Of a DNA stretch of 10,888 bases, positions 8,366-10,888 are shown piece after piece; the first letter of the stretch is position 1; each line of letters opens with the position of its first letter. Below the pieces are notes generated by a model, which was not told the origin of the DNA, did no database searches, and saw nothing but the letters and a program-made list of their open reading frames with translations. A program made the position numbers and the translations under genes. This stretch comes from Flavobacteriales bacterium UBA1820 (lineage in GTDB: Bacteria; Bacteroidota; Bacteroidia; Flavobacteriales; UBA1820): NCBI GenBank assembly GCA_002314265.1, contig DCEW01000066.1:1-10888 (forward strand), written 5' to 3'.

Positions 8366-9199
8366 ATGGCCAAACTGTATCTGGTCCCCACTCCGGTGGG
8401 CAACATGGGCGATATGTCCCCCCGCGCGGTAGAAACCCTGCGGGAGGCCGATCTTGTTTTGGCCGAGGACACCCGGACTTCGGGCAAACTGATGCACCAT
8501 TTCGGCATCGATACGCCCATGCAGTCCCACCACATGTTCAACGAACACCGCACGGCAGAGGCCTTCGTCGAAAGGATTCAAGCGGGACAAAACATCGCGC
8601 TGATCACCGACGCCGGCACCCCGGGTATTTCCGACCCGGGATTTCTCATCGCCCGACAAGCCATCCGTCAAGGAGTGGAAGTCGAGTGTCTGCCCGGTCC
8701 TACGGCTTTCGTCCCGGCACTGGTAGCCAGCGGACTTCCCTGCGAACGCTTTGTGTTCGAGGGATTCTTGCCGGTAAAAAAAGGCCGCGCCACCCGCTTG
8801 GAAGAGCTCAAGGACGAGGTGCGCACGATGGTGTTCTACGAGGCTCCCCACAAATTGCTGCGCACCTTGGAAGACCTCGCCGGAGCATTCGGCCCACAGC
8901 GGGAAGTGTGCGTGAGCCGCGAGATCAGCAAACTGCACGAGGAACACTTCCGGGGGACTCTGGAGCAGGCACTGGCGCATTTCTCCCAGCGAGGGCCCAA
9001 AGGCGAATTCGTACTGGTGGTTCGGGGCGCCGACCTTTCGAAAGAGGAAAAAAGAAAAAAAATAAATAAAAAAAATGGACAAAAGGTGGCGTCTGAAACC
9101 TCAACCATCGGACGAACAAACGGCAGCCCTGGCTGCGAGTCTGAAGGTGGAGAGGGTTTTGGCGAGGCTGCTGGTGCAAAGAGGAATCGAGACCTATGA
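8366..9199 (+). CDS. rsmI: 16S rRNA (cytidine1402-2'-O)-methyltransferase RsmI
   Basis: RsmI methylates the 2'-OH of C1402 in the decoding centre of 16S rRNA using S-adenosylmethionine (tetrapyrrole methylase fold). The product starts MAKLYLVPTPVGN, the classic N-terminus, with AEDTR (33-37), the SAM loop DAGTPGISDPG (82-92), PGPTAFVPAL (110-119), FEGFLPVKKGR (131-141), REISK (185-189) and KGEFVLVV (212-219). An in-frame TTG at 8249 would overlap the predicted promoter, so 8366 is preferred. As read, the frame gives 277 residues, but the domain is complete by about residue 222. The last ~44 residues (NKKNGQKVASETSTIGRTNG...) run in another frame over the first 125 nt of recJ and look like shadow coding. 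A one-base change in the A8 run at 9055-9062 would stop the protein at about 232-234 residues, closer to what I expect in this phylum. Confidence 0.93.
   Translation: MAKLYLVPTPVGNMGDMSPRAVETLREADLVLAEDTRTSGKLMHHFGIDTPMQSHHMFNEHRTAEAFVERIQAGQNIALITDAGTPGISDPGFLIARQAIRQGVEVECLPGPTAFVPALVASGLPCERFVFEGFLPVKKGRATRLEELKDEVRTMVFYEAPHKLLRTLEDLAGAFGPQREVCVSREISKLHEEHFRGTLEQALAHFSQRGPKGEFVLVVRGADLSKEEKRKKINKKNGQKVASETSTIGRTNGSPGCESEGGEGFGEAAGAKRNRDL
9048..9075 (+). other. A-tract cluster at the rsmI-recJ junction
   Basis: Runs of six A (9048-9053), eight A (9055-9062) and eight A (9068-9075) are separated by single bases or short spacers, with the recJ ATG starting on the last A. Runs of eight A are known sites for polymerase slippage and for sequencing indels. 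The A-rich stretch also provides the favourable context for recJ initiation that is typical where Shine-Dalgarno sites are rare. Confidence 0.7.
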
Positions 9200-10850
9200 A
9201 CAGGCCAAGAATTTTTTCCATCCGGATCTGAACGATTTGCACGATCCATTCCTGATGAAGGACATGGACAAGGCGGTCTCGCGCATCCAGCATGCGCTGG
9301 ACAATCGCGAGGGAATCCTCGTATACGGAGACTACGACGTGGACGGCACAACGGCCGTGTCGATGGTCTATTCTTTCTTCAAACGTTTCTATCCCAAGGT
9401 ACGCACGTACATCCCCGACCGTAACAACGAAGGGTACGGCGTCTCTTTCCAAGGCATCGACTATGCCCGGGAAAACGACTGCCGGCTGATCATCGCCCTG
9501 GACTGCGGCATCAAAGCGGACAAGGAGATCGAATACGCCCGTGAGAAGGGGATCGACATCATCATCTGCGACCACCACCGCCCTTCGGACACCCTGCCGG
9601 CTGCCACAGCGGTCCTCGACCCCAAGCGCCCGGACTGCCCCTACCCGTTCAAGGAACTCAGCGGATGCGGCGTGGGGGTAAAACTGATCCAGGCAGTGTG
9701 CAAGAGCAAGGGCTGGAACGACAAGGCGGTGATCAACTCGTACCTGGACTTGGTGGCGGTGAGCATCGGCGCAGACATCGTCCCCATCGTCGATGAAAAC
9801 CGCATCCTAGCTTACTTCGGGCTCAAAAAACTGAATTCCAATCCTTGTCCGGGCATCAAGGCATTCAACATTTTCTCCAAAAAGCGGGTATTCAACATCT
9901 CGGACGTGATCTTTGTCATCGCCCCGCGTATCAACGCCGCCGGCCGCATCAACCGGGGCATCCACGCGGTAGAATTGCTCACAGCCCGCAACGACGTAGT
10001 GGCCAAGGAGATCGCCATCGAGATCGATACGCTCAACGCCGAACGCAAGGAACTCGACGCGGCTACGACCGAAGAAGCCCTGCGAATGCTGGAAGGCAAA
10101 AAACTGGACGACGATTTTTGCATCATCGTGTACAATCCCTCGTGGCACAAAGGGGTGATCGGGATCGTCGCCTCCCGCCTGGTGGAACATTTCTACCGGC
10201 CGGCAATGGTCTTTACCAAGACGGGGGAAGGACAAATCTCCGCCTCGGCCCGCTCGATGCACGATTTCGACATCTACAACGCCATCGAACGCTGTCAGGA
10301 CATCATCGAACAATTCGGGGGACACAAATACGCCGCCGGACTGACCCTGAAGGAAGAAAACTTCGAAGCGTTCAAAAAGCGCATCAACGACATTGCCCGG
10401 GAAGCGATCCTGCCGGAAATGCGCACCCCGGTGATCGAAGTCGATACCGAGATCCGCCTTTCGGAGATCACGTCGCACTTTTTGCGCACGCTCAAAAAAT
10501 TTGCCCCGTTCGGCCCGGGAAACAATTCCCCCATCTTCATGGCTCGGGGCTTGAAAGACAACGGCTGGGGAAAAGCGGTGGGAAAAGGCGGGCAACACCT
10601 CAAACTCACTTTGATGGAAGCCGACGGCGAACCGGGCGGCCGCACGTACGACGCCATCGGGTTCAACCTGGGCGAGAAGAAAGACTTGGTCAGCGATGGA
10701 AAGCGATTCAAGGCGGTCTTCTGCATCGAAGAAAATGAATACCAGGGACGCACCAGTCCGCAGATCCGCTTGAAGGATATCCAACCGGACTCCCTGGACC
10801 AACCGTCTTTTCCGGACCAGGATCCGGAGACGACCCCGACGGAAAATTAG
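9075..10850 (+). CDS. recJ: Single-stranded-DNA-specific exonuclease RecJ
   Basis: RecJ is a cytosolic 5'-3' single-strand DNA exonuclease of the DHH phosphoesterase superfamily, used in RecFOR recombination, mismatch repair and base excision repair. The 591-residue protein has metal-binding motifs GDYDVDGTT (85-93), ALDCG (141-145) and CDHH (165-168), with DLVAVSIGADIVPI (225-238) as the fourth acidic motif. INAAGR (286-291) follows, then a DHHA1 domain with HKG (358-360) and GGHKYAAG (415-422). The region about 480-570 fits the RecJ OB-fold. All expected catalytic Asp/His residues are visible and the length is normal (E. coli RecJ 577 aa). The ATG at 9075 follows an A-rich run and lies within the rsmI frame (125-nt overlap as read), so the two are probably co-transcribed. 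Confidence 0.97.
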   Translation: MDKRWRLKPQPSDEQTAALAASLKVERVLARLLVQRGIETYEQAKNFFHPDLNDLHDPFLMKDMDKAVSRIQHALDNREGILVYGDYDVDGTTAVSMVYSFFKRFYPKVRTYIPDRNNEGYGVSFQGIDYARENDCRLIIALDCGIKADKEIEYAREKGIDIIICDHHRPSDTLPAATAVLDPKRPDCPYPFKELSGCGVGVKLIQAVCKSKGWNDKAVINSYLDLVAVSIGADIVPIVDENRILAYFGLKKLNSNPCPGIKAFNIFSKKRVFNISDVIFVIAPRINAAGRINRGIHAVELLTARNDVVAKEIAIEIDTLNAERKELDAATTEEALRMLEGKKLDDDFCIIVYNPSWHKGVIGIVASRLVEHFYRPAMVFTKTGEGQISASARSMHDFDIYNAIERCQDIIEQFGGHKYAAGLTLKEENFEAFKKRINDIAREAILPEMRTPVIEVDTEIRLSEITSHFLRTLKKFAPFGPGNNSPIFMARGLKDNGWGKAVGKGGQHLKLTLMEADGEPGGRTYDAIGFNLGEKKDLVSDGKRFKAVFCIEENEYQGRTSPQIRLKDIQPDSLDQPSFPDQDPETTPTEN

Positions 10851-10852
10851 CG

Positions 10853-10877
10853 GTCTGCCCTCTAACATAGGGCGGGC
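10853..10877 (+). terminator. Weak hairpin after recJ
   Basis: GTCTGCCCT pairs with AGGGCGGGC around CTAACAT: nine pairs, two of them G-T wobbles, starting three bases after the recJ stop. No T tract follows before the window ends at 10888, so it is only a possible terminator or mRNA-end stem. Confidence 0.3.
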
Positions 10878-10888
10878 AAGCGAAAGGG

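Noticed and set aside
8272..9069. An open frame overlapping rsmI from 8272, with an ATG in the rsmI leader
   Set aside because: It runs out of frame across the entire conserved RsmI sequence and is Arg/Gly/His-rich without motifs; the RsmI frame carries all signatures.

Overview
The window reads as a housekeeping stretch of a GC-rich member of the Bacteroidota, probably Bacteroidales. An Alistipes/Rikenellaceae-type genome is my best guess, but only an inference from GC-rich coding and protein style. Supporting signs are the gene order ftsK - lolA-like - lptG - rib gene, promoter -7 elements of the form TAnnTTTG (the Bacteroidota consensus), and A-rich rather than Shine-Dalgarno-rich start contexts. 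No tRNA, rRNA, CRISPR array, insertion sequence, prophage or plasmid feature is visible, and no stretch longer than 300 bases lacks a gene.

Left half, minus strand (34-5396): four tightly packed genes that look like one operon, read from 5396 down to 34. They are ftsK (DNA translocase for division and chromosome segregation), a LolA-like periplasmic lipoprotein carrier (10 nt later), an LptG/LptF-type permease for lipopolysaccharide export (9 nt later), and ribB, DHBP synthase for riboflavin (overlapping the lptG end by 29 nt). Three of the four act at the cell envelope. The rib gene encodes only the RibB half of the RibBA fusion that I would expect in this phylum.

Centre (5397-5561): a 165-nt divergent intergenic region serving ftsK (left) and valS (right). 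It has a full-match -7 element for valS and a weaker, overlapping candidate for ftsK.

Right half, plus strand (5562-10850): valS (valyl-tRNA synthetase), then a 176-nt gap with a 14-bp perfect hairpin whose right arm contains a TAnnTTTG promoter element, then rsmI (16S rRNA C1402 2'-O-methyltransferase) and recJ (single-strand DNA 5'-3' exonuclease). recJ starts inside the rsmI reading frame. Two runs of eight A at that junction make the true C-terminus of RsmI uncertain.

I found no convincing undescribed multi-gene system. The signals most worth a second look are small: a 15-bp perfect inverted repeat inside the first 90 coding bases of ftsK, the promoter embedded in a hairpin upstream of rsmI, the A-tract junction between rsmI and recJ, and the stand-alone RibB.
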